Source: Plantago elongata (taxonomy: Eukaryota > Streptophyta > Magnoliopsida > Lamiales > Plantaginaceae). Taken from it: 39,453 bases of DNA. The translations under genes were made by a program, and so were the position numbers. The DNA lies in assembly GCA_036897095.1 (NCBI GenBank), contig JAYMSP010000888.1, forward strand, positions 1-39,453, in the 5' to 3' direction. The notes beneath the pieces are model-generated. The model was not told the origin of the DNA, made no database searches, and saw only the letters and a list, made by a program, of their open reading frames with translations. Of the stretch, positions 1 to 10,459 are shown one piece after another (positions within the stretch are counted from its first letter, which is position 1; the number at the start of each line of letters is the position of its first letter).

Positions 1-113
1 CAACCTTCTGTCTTGTTTGTACTCATGAATTTTTCAATATGAATTTGAATTTTGAATTATGTTTGATTTTGAATTTTTAAAAAAGAAACAACAAAAAAAT
101 GACGTGGCGACGC

Positions 114-133
114 GACGACGACGCGTCGTCGTC
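114..133. repeat. 20-bp perfect GC-rich palindrome at a probable transposon end
   Basis: Bases 114-133 form an exact palindrome built of GAC/GTC triplets around a central CGCG. It lies in otherwise AT-rich DNA just inside a segment (about 134-160) that ends in a GGTCTAAG-type sequence. A similar arrangement recurs on the other strand near 6673-6719. I infer the right end of a non-autonomous DNA transposon whose left part is outside the window. Bases 161-369 hold no other recognisable feature. Confidence 0.4.
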
Positions 134-369
134 CGTCACCATTGGGAATGGTCTAAGGGATAGATATGTTGGTTGTTTCATGTCATTTTAGTACGAACCT
201 AAATATCCTGACAATGTTTCTATGACATTCATACAAGAGGGTGAATATCTCGACTGTCAACTCGGTCCAGAGCGAATAGCGAACACTATAATAAAATTCA
301 TGAGATCGTGATCGAGCTCGATAAAATCCATGATCAATTTGTCTAGCTCACAAGTCACACCCCTAGTGC

Positions 370-503
370 AGCCCATCTGGAATAACGTAAGCCTGATATA
401 CATGGGCCCAATTTCAAGATAATGTAAACCTAATCTATCTGGGCCAAGTACGGCCCAGTTTTAAAAACCCTGATATATATATTGTTCATAAAACAGAAAC
501 CCT
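370..503 (+). promoter_or_regulatory. eL15 promoter: site II elements, telo-box-like motifs, TATA stretch
   Basis: Four site II type motifs (TGGGCY or its complement) lie close together: AGCCCA at 370-375, the palindrome TGGGCCCA at 403-410, TGGGCC at 440-445 and GGCCCA at 452-457. Two telo-box-like AAACCCT motifs follow at 465-471 and 497-503, with an alternating TA stretch at about 473-480 that could be the TATA box. Site II plus telo-box is the known signature of plant ribosomal protein promoters, where site II is bound by TCP factors. The eL15 start codon is at 556, which leaves a short leader. Confidence 0.75.
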
Positions 504-555
504 CAGCTCCCAATCTTCAGTCTCTAACCTAGCGGCGCTTAACCTAGCTACCGGA

Positions 556-2399
556 ATGGGTAAGCGAGTTGCCGGAGATCATAATCTGTTCACTGGAGAT
601 CCTAATCTTTCTATACAATCGTGATTCTGCGTCGATTTTGTATTGTGAGTAATCCATTGTTGGTGATTTTGTAGGTGCTTACACTTACGTGTCTGAGCTA
701 TGGAAGAAGAAGCAGTCTGACGTGATGCGGTTTCTTCTCAGGGTTCGTTGCTGGGAGTACCGTCAGCTCCCCTCTGTTGTCCGTGTTACACATCCCACCA
801 GGCCCGATAAGGCCCGTCGTCTCGGCTACAAGGCTAAGCAGGTCATTTTTGAATGAACTAGTCAAATTCACTGATGATTTGTATTGTTTGTTTTTATGAA
901 AACGATTTGATCTGTTCGGATGTAGTTTTCAAAGTTAGATTGGAAGAGAAGTGAAAATGGAGTGGATTAGAGAATATGTGGTGTAGTTGTTTATGTTGTT
1001 ATGGATTCTTTTTTATAGATTTGCAGCTGCATTTTGAATCATTTATTCATATCGGACACATTCTGATTAGGTGATTCTGAAAGTTTGATGTGAGTTAGAA
1101 ATTGAAGGTGCAAGTAATTCGTTAGTGTGCTGCATTAGCAGTTAGCTTGTGGTTGTAGAAATGTTTTGAAATACATTTGTAGCATCATTTTGACAATTTT
1201 TTGAGCTCAATTATAGGAGAAATTAGCTGTTAATCTGCTGCTCTCTTATAGTGGTATGGCTGTAGTTCATCTGTGGTGACTCTATTGGTTAAGTTCTGTA
1301 CGACTTAGTGTACAGGATTTGAGCCTTTGAATGCCGTGTATGGTTTGCTCTAGGTCTTATTTGAGTATGATTATTATGTAGTAGTGATTTCATGTGAATT
1401 ATTTATGTTCGCCAGGGGTATGTCATATACCGAGTTCGTGTGAAGCGTGGTGGAAGGAAGAGGCCAGTACCAAAGGGTATTGTGTACGGAAAGCCCACAA
1501 ACCAGGGAGTTACCCAACTTAAGTTCCAACGTAGCAAGCGATCTGTTGCAGAGGAGCGTGCTGGAAGGAAGTTGGGAGGTCTCAGGGTCCTGAATTCTTA
1601 CTGGATCAATGAGGTTAGCTACTTTTATCTAAGCACTGACATACAAGGCATTTCCACATGCTTATTATGCTTCCTTGTTTGATTTCATATTACTTATGCA
1701 GTATTCTAACTTCTGAGAAGTAGTCTCCTGTGCGGATTATTAGATAAAAAAAAAGTGCCCATTAAATGGTTGATTCGGTTAAGTGTACGGCCAAAACTTT
1801 ATGATCTCTTCTTTCTGTGGATTTTTTATTTTATTTATGAAAATCATTTGTGTCTTTCGAATGTCTAGTTTGCTACCAATTGACCATGTTTCAATTGTTA
1901 CGTCTGTTATGTTTCAAAATGTAGTTTATATGAAACCTGATATTTCTGCTTGTAAATCAGAACTCTTTGTTTTTTTAGTGCACTCTGCACAACTGCTGAA
2001 GCATATTTACGTAACACAGTATAGTACTTTGTGGAACGGCACTCTCTCTTGGCTTAGATATTAATTACATAGTAGTACCTTATGGTGCTTGTTATTAATG
2101 ATGAGGTGTTGTTACTTCCAAATGTCATATGACTAACTTTTCATAATCTTCAGGACTCGACTTACAAATACTTCGAGGTCATTTTGGTTGACCCTGCACA
2201 TACCACCATCAGAAATGATCCTAGGATCAACTGGCTGTGCAACCCAGTGCACAAGCACAGAGAGCTTCGCGGTCTTACTTCTGCGGGTAAGAAATACAGA
2301 GGTCTTCGCGGCAAAGGTCATCTCAACCACAAGGCACGTCCATCAAGAAGGGCTACATGGAAGAGGAACCAGACTCTCTCCCTTCGCCGCTACCGTTGA
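556..2399 (+). CDS. RPL15: 60S ribosomal protein L15 (eL15)
   Basis: This is the large-subunit cytosolic ribosomal protein eL15. It has four exons: 556-559, 675-841, 1416-1613 and 2154-2399. They sum to 615 nt and 204 residues, the usual length of eL15. The first exon is only ATGG; the spliced protein begins [20 protein letters not shown] and ends in [10 protein letters not shown], both diagnostic for the family. The protein is highly basic, as expected for an rRNA-binding protein, and the core ([22 protein letters not shown] segment in exon 3) is fully conserved in type. All introns obey GT-AG, with lengths of 115, 574 and 540 nt. Intron 2 carries a perfect TTNGATYTG motif (906-914), linked in Arabidopsis to intron-mediated enhancement. 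The gene converges on the QWRF gene; the stop codons are about 230 bp apart. No defects are seen. Confidence 0.97.
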
Positions 2400-2625
2400 T
2401 CTTCTTGAAGACCTTTCATATTATTTTGGACAAGTTTTGTTATTTTGGACAATTTTTGTGAGTTTTGGATTGTTGCAAAATTGGCTCATCTTCTTTAATC
2501 TGTTGTTTGGGTTATGCTGCCTCACAGGAATATGGTTCATGGGAATATGAGATGCTTTAATACATTGTAGTATTGTACTATTCTCTGTTTTACATGACCT
2601 TTAGATCTAATCTCTCTTGTGTTTC

Positions 2626-4137
2626 TTAAACCCCTTGTCTTGCCAATCCAGATTCTTGTACTTCGTTCATGAGTTGTAGGTGGTGTACTCTCAGGCTTCT
2701 TTCATGGAACTGCAAGGAACAAGAAGCAGTAGTTCATCAATGTCAATTCTCAGTTACAGTTCTATCTTCCAGCCATCTGTTCAATCCTCTTATTTTCGTA
2801 ATGAGAATTTAGGTATGCTAAGTTGCTTCAACCTTGATTGAAATTACCTGCAAGGAAGCAACTGCTGTCACACTCATCTCCAATTCTCTGAAGAATTGCT
2901 TCTGTTGTCTTAACATGATAGCCAACTCCGTTAGAAGATAACACATTCTCTCAACCTGGTCCACGGAGGAACAAACAAACAAGCAGATTGTAAGTATGAC
3001 TTCAGTTCGTGGTGTTTGACTTTACGAGGCATCTACGATTTTACCTGTCGGTGCATGTCCAGGATCATGTCCTGTATGTCGTTCATCACTGTCATTGCAG
3101 AGAGCATGGCATCCTCCACAGATATTACATCGACCTGGGTGAAACATTATGTACGGGAGAAGTGAGAAAATCTTGAGCAGAGCAAAAGCAGAATCATTTC
3201 ATCTTAAAATTAGCGAAAATTAGTTTCCTTACCTCTGCATTATCAACCAGAGGCATACAGAGTGATACTGCAGATAGTTTTCTTACAACCCTGCCAACAG
3301 ATTCAACATTTTTCGGCTCAATTTTCGACCACTCATTGAGCAGGTTCATCTGATACGGAAAGATATAATACAACTTGATCTCGTGTTTGAGCCTTTGGAT
3401 TTTCGCTCGTTTTTCTGCCATGGAGTTTCTCATGAGAGATATCCTAGCCCATCCATTGAACAATGTTCTCTGCAGAAATCATGAAACATGCATTTATGTT
3501 TGTTATTGCTAGACATCTAGATTTAAGTGAATTCCATTTGACAAACCTGAGCTACTCTCTTGATAGCAGCTATGGATGCCTCCCGTCTAGCATTAGCAAA
3601 CCTCCACTGCAGCAACCGGTTGTAAGCCACACGAAACCGATGATACTCTTCCTCTAAAACAGGTGAAACTTTCTTCTGCCGAATGAAGTACTTCAATACC
3701 CCACTCACTCCACCTTCTCCTTCCCTCTTTATCAACTTATCGAAGCTAGCCGGAGATCTCGGAACCATCGGTGCCACCTCTACTCTCGCTGGAGAAGTGT
3801 TAGGCTTAGAACGGCCGGGTGACAATGCCCATGCTGAAGGAGAAGTTGATGCTGATCGTGTTCTTCTTTTTACTTCTATCTTGTTTTCAACATTAGGTAA
3901 AAACCTAACAAAACCATCCGTGCTTGTGGGGCCCACTCCCTCCCCCGATTTCTTTCGTGCTTTCTTTGATGCGGATTTTGAGTTCTTCTCAAGTTTGGAG
4001 GCTCGTAATTTTGGATTTAGGGTTAGCGGCTCTGGAAGCGGGGATACCGGAGTGACGCTGGCGCTCCTACTCCGGAGTAACCGGGGTGAGGCGGATGGGG
4101 ATTGTTGAAACTTACGCAACTGTGAGGGGCTGTCCAT
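2626..4137 (-). CDS. QWRF7: QWRF motif-containing protein 7-like (microtubule-associated family)
   Basis: Five exons on the minus strand: 4137-3547, 3469-3233, 3134-3045, 2955-2848 and 2709-2626. All are in phase 0 and encode 369 residues. The N-terminal 130 residues are Ser/Pro/Arg-rich and disordered (for example SPSASPRLLRSRSASVTPVS). The QWRF domain (DUF566) follows: the motif LLQWRFANARR lies near the end of exon 1, then FNGWARISLMRNSMAEKRAK, the QMNLLNEWSKIE helix, and a helical tail ending near SGLARQGV. The family includes SNOWY COTYLEDON3, EDE1 and AUG8, which bind microtubules, and the short length resembles Arabidopsis QWRF7 (At4g25190, about 390 aa). Its cellular role is inferred from the family only. 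The short last exon was assigned from the splice signal and an in-frame stop and is the least certain part. The start is the ATG opening the Ser-rich tract. Confidence 0.88.
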
Positions 4138-4789
4138 GGTTTCTATTCTGTATAGGTGAGACTTATAGAAGATTTATTTTTACTTTTAGTAGTAATGTAT
4201 AGGGTTGAAGATATTTATATCCATGCTGCCATGCTACAAAGAGAACATGGGATTTGTTGAGGGCACGTTGGATTAATGGTTGGTCTTTATGGATGAGAAT
4301 TTGATTGAGGTCTTCACGAAATTTGCTTGGTAGGTGTTGGGCAAAATTCTTCATTTCATGGCAACACTTGTTCATTCATGAAAAGAGTTTACTACGATTA
4401 CAATAAACGTAATATTTATAAAGGGATTAAATTGACTGACAAATATTATATTTTTAGCTAGTAATTATTTTGATTCATACACATAAAATTTTCATCCATG
4501 TACACTCATACTTGAAAGGTTTTCAACACTAAAGCAAGCACATCAGTTAGTTAATGATTTTAATTTTAGTTACATAAGCCAGTTTTTATTGTACAGGAGA
4601 ATATATTAGTGGATTAATTACTAACTAGTACTATTGACGAACTTGATTCGATGCATGTTGTATTCATTGTGCGACTAACTGATTCGCTGTAAAAATTACA
4701 TTATATCGTCAGAATTAAAAAAAAGTATTTCTATAAAAAATTTATTCTTAATAAAAATTTATATAAAAAATATATTTTTCATAATAATA
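4138..4789. other. Upstream region of the QWRF gene, no gene seen
   Basis: This AT-rich sequence holds the promoter and leader of the minus-strand QWRF gene. Short open frames here (for example 4163-4375) have no recognisable domain and no splice partners. No RNA gene was recognised. Confidence 0.6.
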
Positions 4790-4791
4790 TA

Positions 4792-5054
4792 CTCCCTCGT
4801 TTCATTAAAACCTTCATAACTCATTAATTTCTCTCAAATTAAGAAAGTGATAATAAAATAATAGATTGTAAAAGGTATTATATTGGTACAATTGTAAGTA
4901 GGTGATAAAGTAAAATAAAGATTGAATAAAGTGGGAAAGAGAAATAATAAATAAAAAAAATTAGTGGGGTTAAAATTTTTCATTATTTTGGTTAGAAATT
5001 CTAACGTAACTCAAGAAAAGGAAAGTTAAGAAGTTTTTAAAAGAACGGAGGGGG
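4792..5054. mobile_element. Stowaway-like (Tc1/mariner) MITE, 263 bp
   Basis: The element begins CTCCCTCGTTTCATTAAAAC and ends with the inverted counterpart ...ACGGAGGGGG. The terminal inverted repeats run about 33 bp with several mismatches. TA dinucleotides flank it directly (4790-4791 and 5055-5056), matching the TA target duplication of Tc1/mariner elements. The interior is AT-rich with no coding capacity. CTCCCTCCG-type ends with TA duplication are the classic Stowaway signature. Confidence 0.85.
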
Positions 5055-5088
5055 TAATGTGCATAACTTAAATGTTATATTTAGGAGC

Positions 5089-5749
5089 TTGTTAAACGCA
5101 TGACATTTTTTACTAAACACAAGACACTTTTTAATATATTACAAAAGGTACTTTAAATATTATAAATATAAAATTTAGTCCATATATTTATTATATGCTC
5201 CTTTTAACCCTATAATATTTTAAATATTAAAAAATAATAATATAAAATTATTACAATATGATACGAGAACAAAAAATTATATAATACAAGATATTAATTA
5301 GATTATGACATCCATTACAAATTAGAAGAAGTAAATATTTTCTAATTTAATATATATATATATTGTTTATAATTATTTTGTAGAATTAGAATATTAAATA
5401 TATCAATATACTTCATCAAAATTAAAAAATATAAATAAAAAAAAATCTTAAAATAAATGAATAGTTTGATTAAATTTGAATTTATTTATTTTTAATATTG
5501 TCCTTGACTTTTATTATGACTGTTTAAAAATCATTACCTCATCGTGTTCTTTAATTATGTTTGTTTGAAGATTCGAAGGGAAAGATGCATGTTAGAGAGC
5601 TCAAATGTATAAATAAAAATATTTTTGGATAAAATTATAGTATTTTAAAGTTTATGGGGTTATTTTATAAATTAATGTAATTTTGAGTTGATTTGTAATA
5701 TATTAAAATTGTGTCCTGTGTTTAGTAAAAAATGTCCTGCGTTTAACAA
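5089..5749. mobile_element. 661-bp non-autonomous element with about 55-bp terminal inverted repeats
   Basis: The left end (from 5089, TTGTTAAACGCATGACATTT) is matched almost base for base by the reverse complement of the right end (to 5749). The match includes the shared inner stretches TTTTTTACTAAACACA and TTAATATATTAC. There are two substitutions and a small indel over about 54 bp. The AT-rich interior has no open frame of note. I could not find a convincing target-site duplication, so the superfamily is left open; long similar arms are compatible with a MULE-like or fold-back MITE. It begins 35 bp after the Stowaway-like element. Confidence 0.75.
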
Positions 5750-6640
5750 TCATGTATATCTATTGAATAAAATTATTACATATTAAATTGACAAACTAGA
5801 GATTTTTTTGGTCCAGCAAGAAGGTTCATATATAAATAAATTACTACTTATACGGAAGTTCAAATTACTATCACAATTACTTTAGATAATTATTTTACAT
5901 CTTAATTTTCATAATGATAATCATATATATATATAGATAAATATTATTAAACATTATGTCATTTATTAGTAGGGAGGTATAATTACTTAATGCATGATCA
6001 GAGAAAGTAATGAAATATGATAATGTGGAGTTTATTCTTATTTATACCTGGTCTTAAGTTGGGACCGAATTTTTTTATGACTATAAAAAGTTTATTCTTT
6101 TATTAAATTTTTACTGTATTTATATATTAAAATTAAATTATTTAGTTTATTTATTACATTAACAATCAAGTACTCAACTATCAACTAAACCTTCACATAC
6201 TTTTATAACATAATCACTCCCATTTAACTTGTTAGATATTATAAATTGAGTTCACGTTAAATATTTAAACCGCACGCTATATATCATTTATACGACGCAT
6301 GTTATAATTCATATGCCATATACATGTTATAATTCATAAGTCATAACTTCACCTTCATTTTGCCTCACTTTATGTTTTAACTTTTCATCAGAAAGGTATA
6401 CCAACTACCAAGTGGTTAAATTATGACTTATTTCCTGGTATAATATGTTGAGTGGCTATTTAACGGCTAAGTGGACATTAGCACATAACACTTGTTTGAC
6501 CTTTTATTACATGCCCAAATTGAAAATTATCGAAGTCTTTGGTTCAGGAGACAACTCTCCACGATTATCAGCTACTAGCATCAATTATCTAATTAGTACA
6601 ACTACCAGCAATAACTTTACGGTAGTTCAGTGTATCTAAA
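5750..6640. other. AT-rich intergenic DNA, no gene seen
   Basis: The sequence is dominated by A/T runs. The only longer open frame (6445-6639, plus) has no domain, no splice partner and a random composition. I see no RNA gene here. Confidence 0.6.
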
Positions 6641-6697
6641 ATTGTCTGAGACTATGCCTATGTAAATTACATTAGACCGGACACTTGGTGCGGCATG

Positions 6698-6719
6698 AGA
6701 ATTGGTCGCGACCAATTCT
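6698..6719. repeat. 22-bp perfect palindrome centred on TCGCGA
   Basis: Bases 6698-6719 are an exact palindrome (AGAATTGG, TCGCGA, CCAATTCT). Just upstream, TTAGACCGGACACTTGGTGC (from 6672) resembles, in reverse complement, the sequence next to the palindrome at 114-133 (CACCATTGGGAATGGTCTAA). The common layout suggests the end of a related non-autonomous transposon. Confidence 0.45.
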
Positions 6720-6768
6720 TGCTCGCTGACTAATTTCTCTCTGCACTATGGTGCGGTTATATTGATAA

Positions 6769-7134
6769 GTTACCTTCTTTTTGTATCTCTTTAAATTTAT
6801 TTTATTATTTAAAAAATATAAAAATTATATTATCGTTTATATATTTTTGAGATTTACAAAATTATATTGTCGTTTAAAAAATATAAAAATCATATCTTAA
6901 ATTTCATCCTTCATATTTTATACATTTGTATTTTGTACTGTTTCACTATTATATTCGTGTCTTCAATAAAAACGTCCATTTTCACTCTAAAATTTCAATA
7001 TTAACATTAATATAACTATAATTTTCAATACTTACATTAATATAATTATAAATAAAAATAAAAAAATAAAAACATAAAAAATTAACATGTGATCGCGATC
7101 GCGACCATCATCGCAGTAAAAAAGAAAGGGTAAC
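6769..7134. repeat. Possible MITE-like inverted repeat
   Basis: GTTACCTTCTTTTT at 6769 is roughly mirrored by AAAAAAGAAAGGGTAAC at 7118-7134. Between them, an AT-rich stretch contains two diverged copies of a segment with ATTATATTRTCGTTTA (about 6815-6895) and, near 7095, a GATCGCGATCGCGAC tract. The ends are short and imperfect, so this is a weak call. Confidence 0.3.
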
Positions 7135-7440
7135 GAAACGGCAGACGATATTAGATATTGTTGACTCATTTTTAGGGTGCTGACCTGCTGGAGCTACATT
7201 GTAGTGAGAAATAGTTAAGTCTGGAGTGAAGTATACTAGGATATGTAATGTTGTGCTCTTTTAATGTGTTATGCAAAGTAAAATTAAATGATATAGTAAA
7301 TAGTCTTGCTTGCTTGTTTCGATAACAAAATACTAATATAAGAAGTTTCGGAAAATTAAAGTCTTAAAAGTTATCAAAATGAATATGAATGTTTCCGAAA
7401 CATAAGTGGTTTTAAAGGATCCGATAATAAAATCAAGATT

Positions 7441-7602
7441 TTAGGGCTGTTTGGGAAACAATTGTAATCGGTCCATTTGACTCGATGAACAGTAATTTGA
7501 CCTAAAATATACTTCAAATATTCCATTCAATTTCATTCTAAACATAATTTCACTAAAATCCATCTAAATATACATTCAAATTATATACCAATCAGCCCCT
7601 AA
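7441..7602. mobile_element. Possible short MITE (about 162 bp) upstream of the F-box gene
   Basis: TTAGGGCTGTTTGG at 7441 pairs with CCAATCAGCCCCTAA at 7588-7602, giving inverted ends of about 14 bp with one mismatch and one extra base. The ends resemble Tourist/PIF-Harbinger or hAT MITE termini, and TTA/TAA at the edges would fit a Harbinger-type duplication. It lies about 425 bp before the F-box start codon, so it is probably in the distal promoter. Bases 7603-8027 hold only the likely promoter and leader. Confidence 0.4.
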
Positions 7603-8027
7603 TTAATCTATTTTGGGGAGACTTGAGTTGACTCGAGTGACCAACGAGATAAATTACATTTGGGGGTCACATCTTTTCTTTTTATTGGAAATGACCCAAT
7701 ACACACCAATTCAAATTTTAAGATAAAATTTCACTTTGACCCCACCACAGAAGGCCGTTGGAACAGTCACCAATGATTTGAACTCAAACCCTCAAGTTCC
7801 CAACTTGAATCTCTTCTCCTTCTTCAAACACACAAAGAAAAGGTCAATCAAGATCCATTGCCAAGAAAGAAAGCAATCACACTCTTTTTATTAAATTTCC
7901 CAAAACCCCATTTCAAAATGTGATCAAAACCCAAAAAGATTGCATTTTTATTCATCAAGATTGGATTTTGCAAAGCTGTAGAGAAGATTAATAGGCAGTT
8001 TCTTTTCAGGTTAGCTTCAACGGGAAA

Positions 8028-9776
8028 ATGGAGTATTCACCTGAGAAAGAGAACAAAAGCCCTGTTAGGTTTAAGCATAAGAAAGCTCTGAACCAAGTTC
8101 TCATGACCTTACGCCGCCAATCCCTAACCCCACGCCAAAAACAAGCCAAGCCTCTCAACCAAACAGAACCCACAGCCAAAAGCCAAGATTGCATTCTCAC
8201 CAGTCTTGTTTTTGACAAGACATCACTTCTTTCAGATGAAATCATGCTTAAGATTTTGTCAAAGATTCCAAAATCACATAGAAATGCGAATTTTCTTGTT
8301 TCTAAGAGATGGCTGAATCTGCAAGGGAGGCTTGTGAGAGCTGTAAAGGTTCTAGATTGGGAATTTCTCGGTTCCGGTAGGTTGTTTGTGCGGTTTCCGA
8401 ATCTTAGTAATGTTGATTTGGTCAATGGATGTTTGAGTTCACCTAGGAATTCTGGTATTTGTTGCACTCATAAGATTCTGTCTTTTAATGTTGGTTCTGA
8501 TATTGAGGGTAGTAATGATTGGTTTTTCGATGAGAATTTTGTGTTGGATGCTGATGAGGTGGATAAGGGTTTGAGAGGTTTGGCTAGTGGTTGTCCTAAT
8601 TTGAGAAAATTGGTAGTGGTTAATGCTAGTGAGATAGGTCTTGTGAGTGTGGCGGAGGAATGCCCTACATTGCAAGAACTCGAGTTGCATATGTGTAATG
8701 ATCACGTTTTGCGTGGGATTGCCGCTTGTCAGAATTTACAGATATTGAGGTTGAGTGGGATTGTAGATGGGTTTTACGGTTCGTATGTTTCAGATGTTGG
8801 ATTGACTATTTTAGCTCAAGGGTGTAAGAGATTGGTGAAACTGGAGCTGAGTGGGTGTACGGGGAGTTATGAAGGGATTAGGACAATAGGCCAATGTTGT
8901 GTGATGCTTGAAGAGTTGACTTTAAGCAATCATAAAATGGAGGATGGATGGTTGTTGGCTCTTTCGTACTGTGAGAATCTGAAAAGTCTGAAATTTTTGT
9001 CATGTAATAGCATTGATTCGAGTTCTGGGCTTGATGAGTATGTGGGAGCTTGTGCAGCACTAGAAAGTTTGAGGTTGGAGAAGTGTCAATTAAGGGATAA
9101 AAGGATTTTGAGGGCATTCTTTGCTTTGTGCCAAAATGTGAAGAAAGTCGTCGTTCGAAATTGTTGGGGCTTGGATGATGATATGTTCAGCACTGCTAGT
9201 GAACTCAGGTAATAGACTCCCTTGCTATTGCAGTTGCCTTACATTTTAACGCATTTTTTTAGCAAAAAACTATTGTTAGAACTTTCTATCACCATTATGC
9301 TCAATTTCTTGCAATTTGTTACTCTTGTGGCAATGACCAATGATGTTTTAGAAATGAATGAAAAGGAAATGTATGCTGTTTGTTAAATTGTCAACAGTGG
9401 TTATAGTATTATTCAAGCTTGAGCGAAATTGTCAAGTGAGACGTTTTTCTTTATCTTGCTCTAATAATATTATTCGATGGTAATTATCTGCAGGGGTGTA
9501 AGATCTTTGACCTTGGAAGGCTGCTCATTACTAACAACCCATGGCCTTGAGTCCGTTATTATATATTGGAATGAGCTTCAGAGCCTCAAAGTGAAGTCCT
9601 GTAACAAAATAAAAGATTCAGAAGTCAATCCTGAGCTATCTGGTGTGTTTTCGACTCTAAAAGGTCTGTCATGGAAACCAGACACAAAATGTTGTCTGTC
9701 AGCACATCTAGCCGGATCTGGCATGGGAAGGAGGGGTGGCAAGTTCTTCAAGAAGTCCTGCGACTGGAAATTCTAA
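8028..9776 (+). CDS. F-box/LRR (RNI-like) protein, At5g07670 type
   Basis: Two exons (8028-9208 and 9494-9776) encode 487 residues; the intron splits an AGG codon. The N-terminus (residues 1-60) is basic and disordered. A degenerate F-box follows at about residues 66-108 (LLSDEIMLKILSKIP...VSKRWLNLQGRLVRAVKVLD). The rest is a run of Cys-containing leucine-rich repeats (GCPNLRKLVVVNASEIGLVS, GCKRLVKLELSGC, CENLKSLKFLSC and so on), forming an RNase-inhibitor-like solenoid. Such proteins are substrate adaptors of SCF ubiquitin ligases: the F-box binds the SKP1/ASK subunit and the LRRs bind the target. The closest match I recall is the Arabidopsis F-box group At5g07670/At5g51370/At5g51380; its substrate is not known to me. 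The C-terminus (GRRGGKFFKKSCDWKF) is basic. The start ATG opens the only long frame and follows a leader without a better ATG. Confidence 0.9.
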
Positions 9777-10459
9777 GCTCCCAAGTCTGTTTTTCTTTTA
9801 GCCTTTTTATTTTTGCAAGGTTATACTGATAATTTAATTCATTTAAGATATGTATGGATATTTTTATTATGATTCGCAACTTCAAGATGTAAATGTTGTA
9901 AGGATGGTATAATAGCTATATTATGTTTTTCATTCTAGCTCCAGAATACACCTTGCATATACTTGCTTTCTCCGATCACTTTTCTAGGCTATATAGATAC
10001 TTACAAAATTGAGTTCTGATGTATTGACACCTTTAAATGCTGATATCGGTTTAAAAAAATTATTCTATGATTACTTCGTCCATACTAAAACAAAGTTGAC
10101 AAATTACCATTTTTCATGACCTGAAAAAAAAAATCGTTAATGATTTTAATAATACAACATTCCAATTTTCTCCACATTACTACAGAAAGTACAAATTCAT
10201 CCCGTGCCTAGAGTTTAAATACATAACATTACAAAATTAGTGGTTAATTTTACAGATGGGCTTGAAAATTTCATAAACTATGAAATGTTAGCTGCCAAGG
10301 ACGGTCATGTAGATTATGACTTTCCTGAAATCTTTACATGGGCAACAACATCTGCAAAAAAAAGAAGTCAAGTAAAGAAGATAAAACAAGAAACCAGATG
10401 TCTTTAAAAATATGCTAATCTGTACATGAAATCAGGGAGCAATCCTCACCACATTCAAA
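9777..10459. other. Intergenic region between convergent F-box and SMC2 genes
   Basis: The two 3' ends face each other across 680 bp, so much of this should be 3' UTR. Near 10070, ACTTCGTCCATACTAAAAC resembles a decayed Stowaway terminus, but no matching second end was found. No gene is seen. Confidence 0.5.

Noticed and set aside
869..1075. Possible box C/D snoRNA in eL15 intron 2 (TGATGAT near 872)
   Set aside because: No CTGA D-box at a suitable distance and no terminal pairing stem could be seen.
2188..2550. 120-codon plus-strand frame overlapping eL15 exon 4
   Set aside because: It is a different frame of the last eL15 exon and its 3' UTR; eL15 itself accounts for the conserved sequence.
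3683..4108. 141-codon plus-strand open frame
   Set aside because: It is the antisense of QWRF exon 1. The minus frame has the Ser-rich head and QWRF motif and splices in frame, so this is a shadow.
8006..9117. Several minus-strand open frames of 79-153 codons
   Set aside because: All lie opposite the single long F-box/LRR exon, have no domain and no splice partners.
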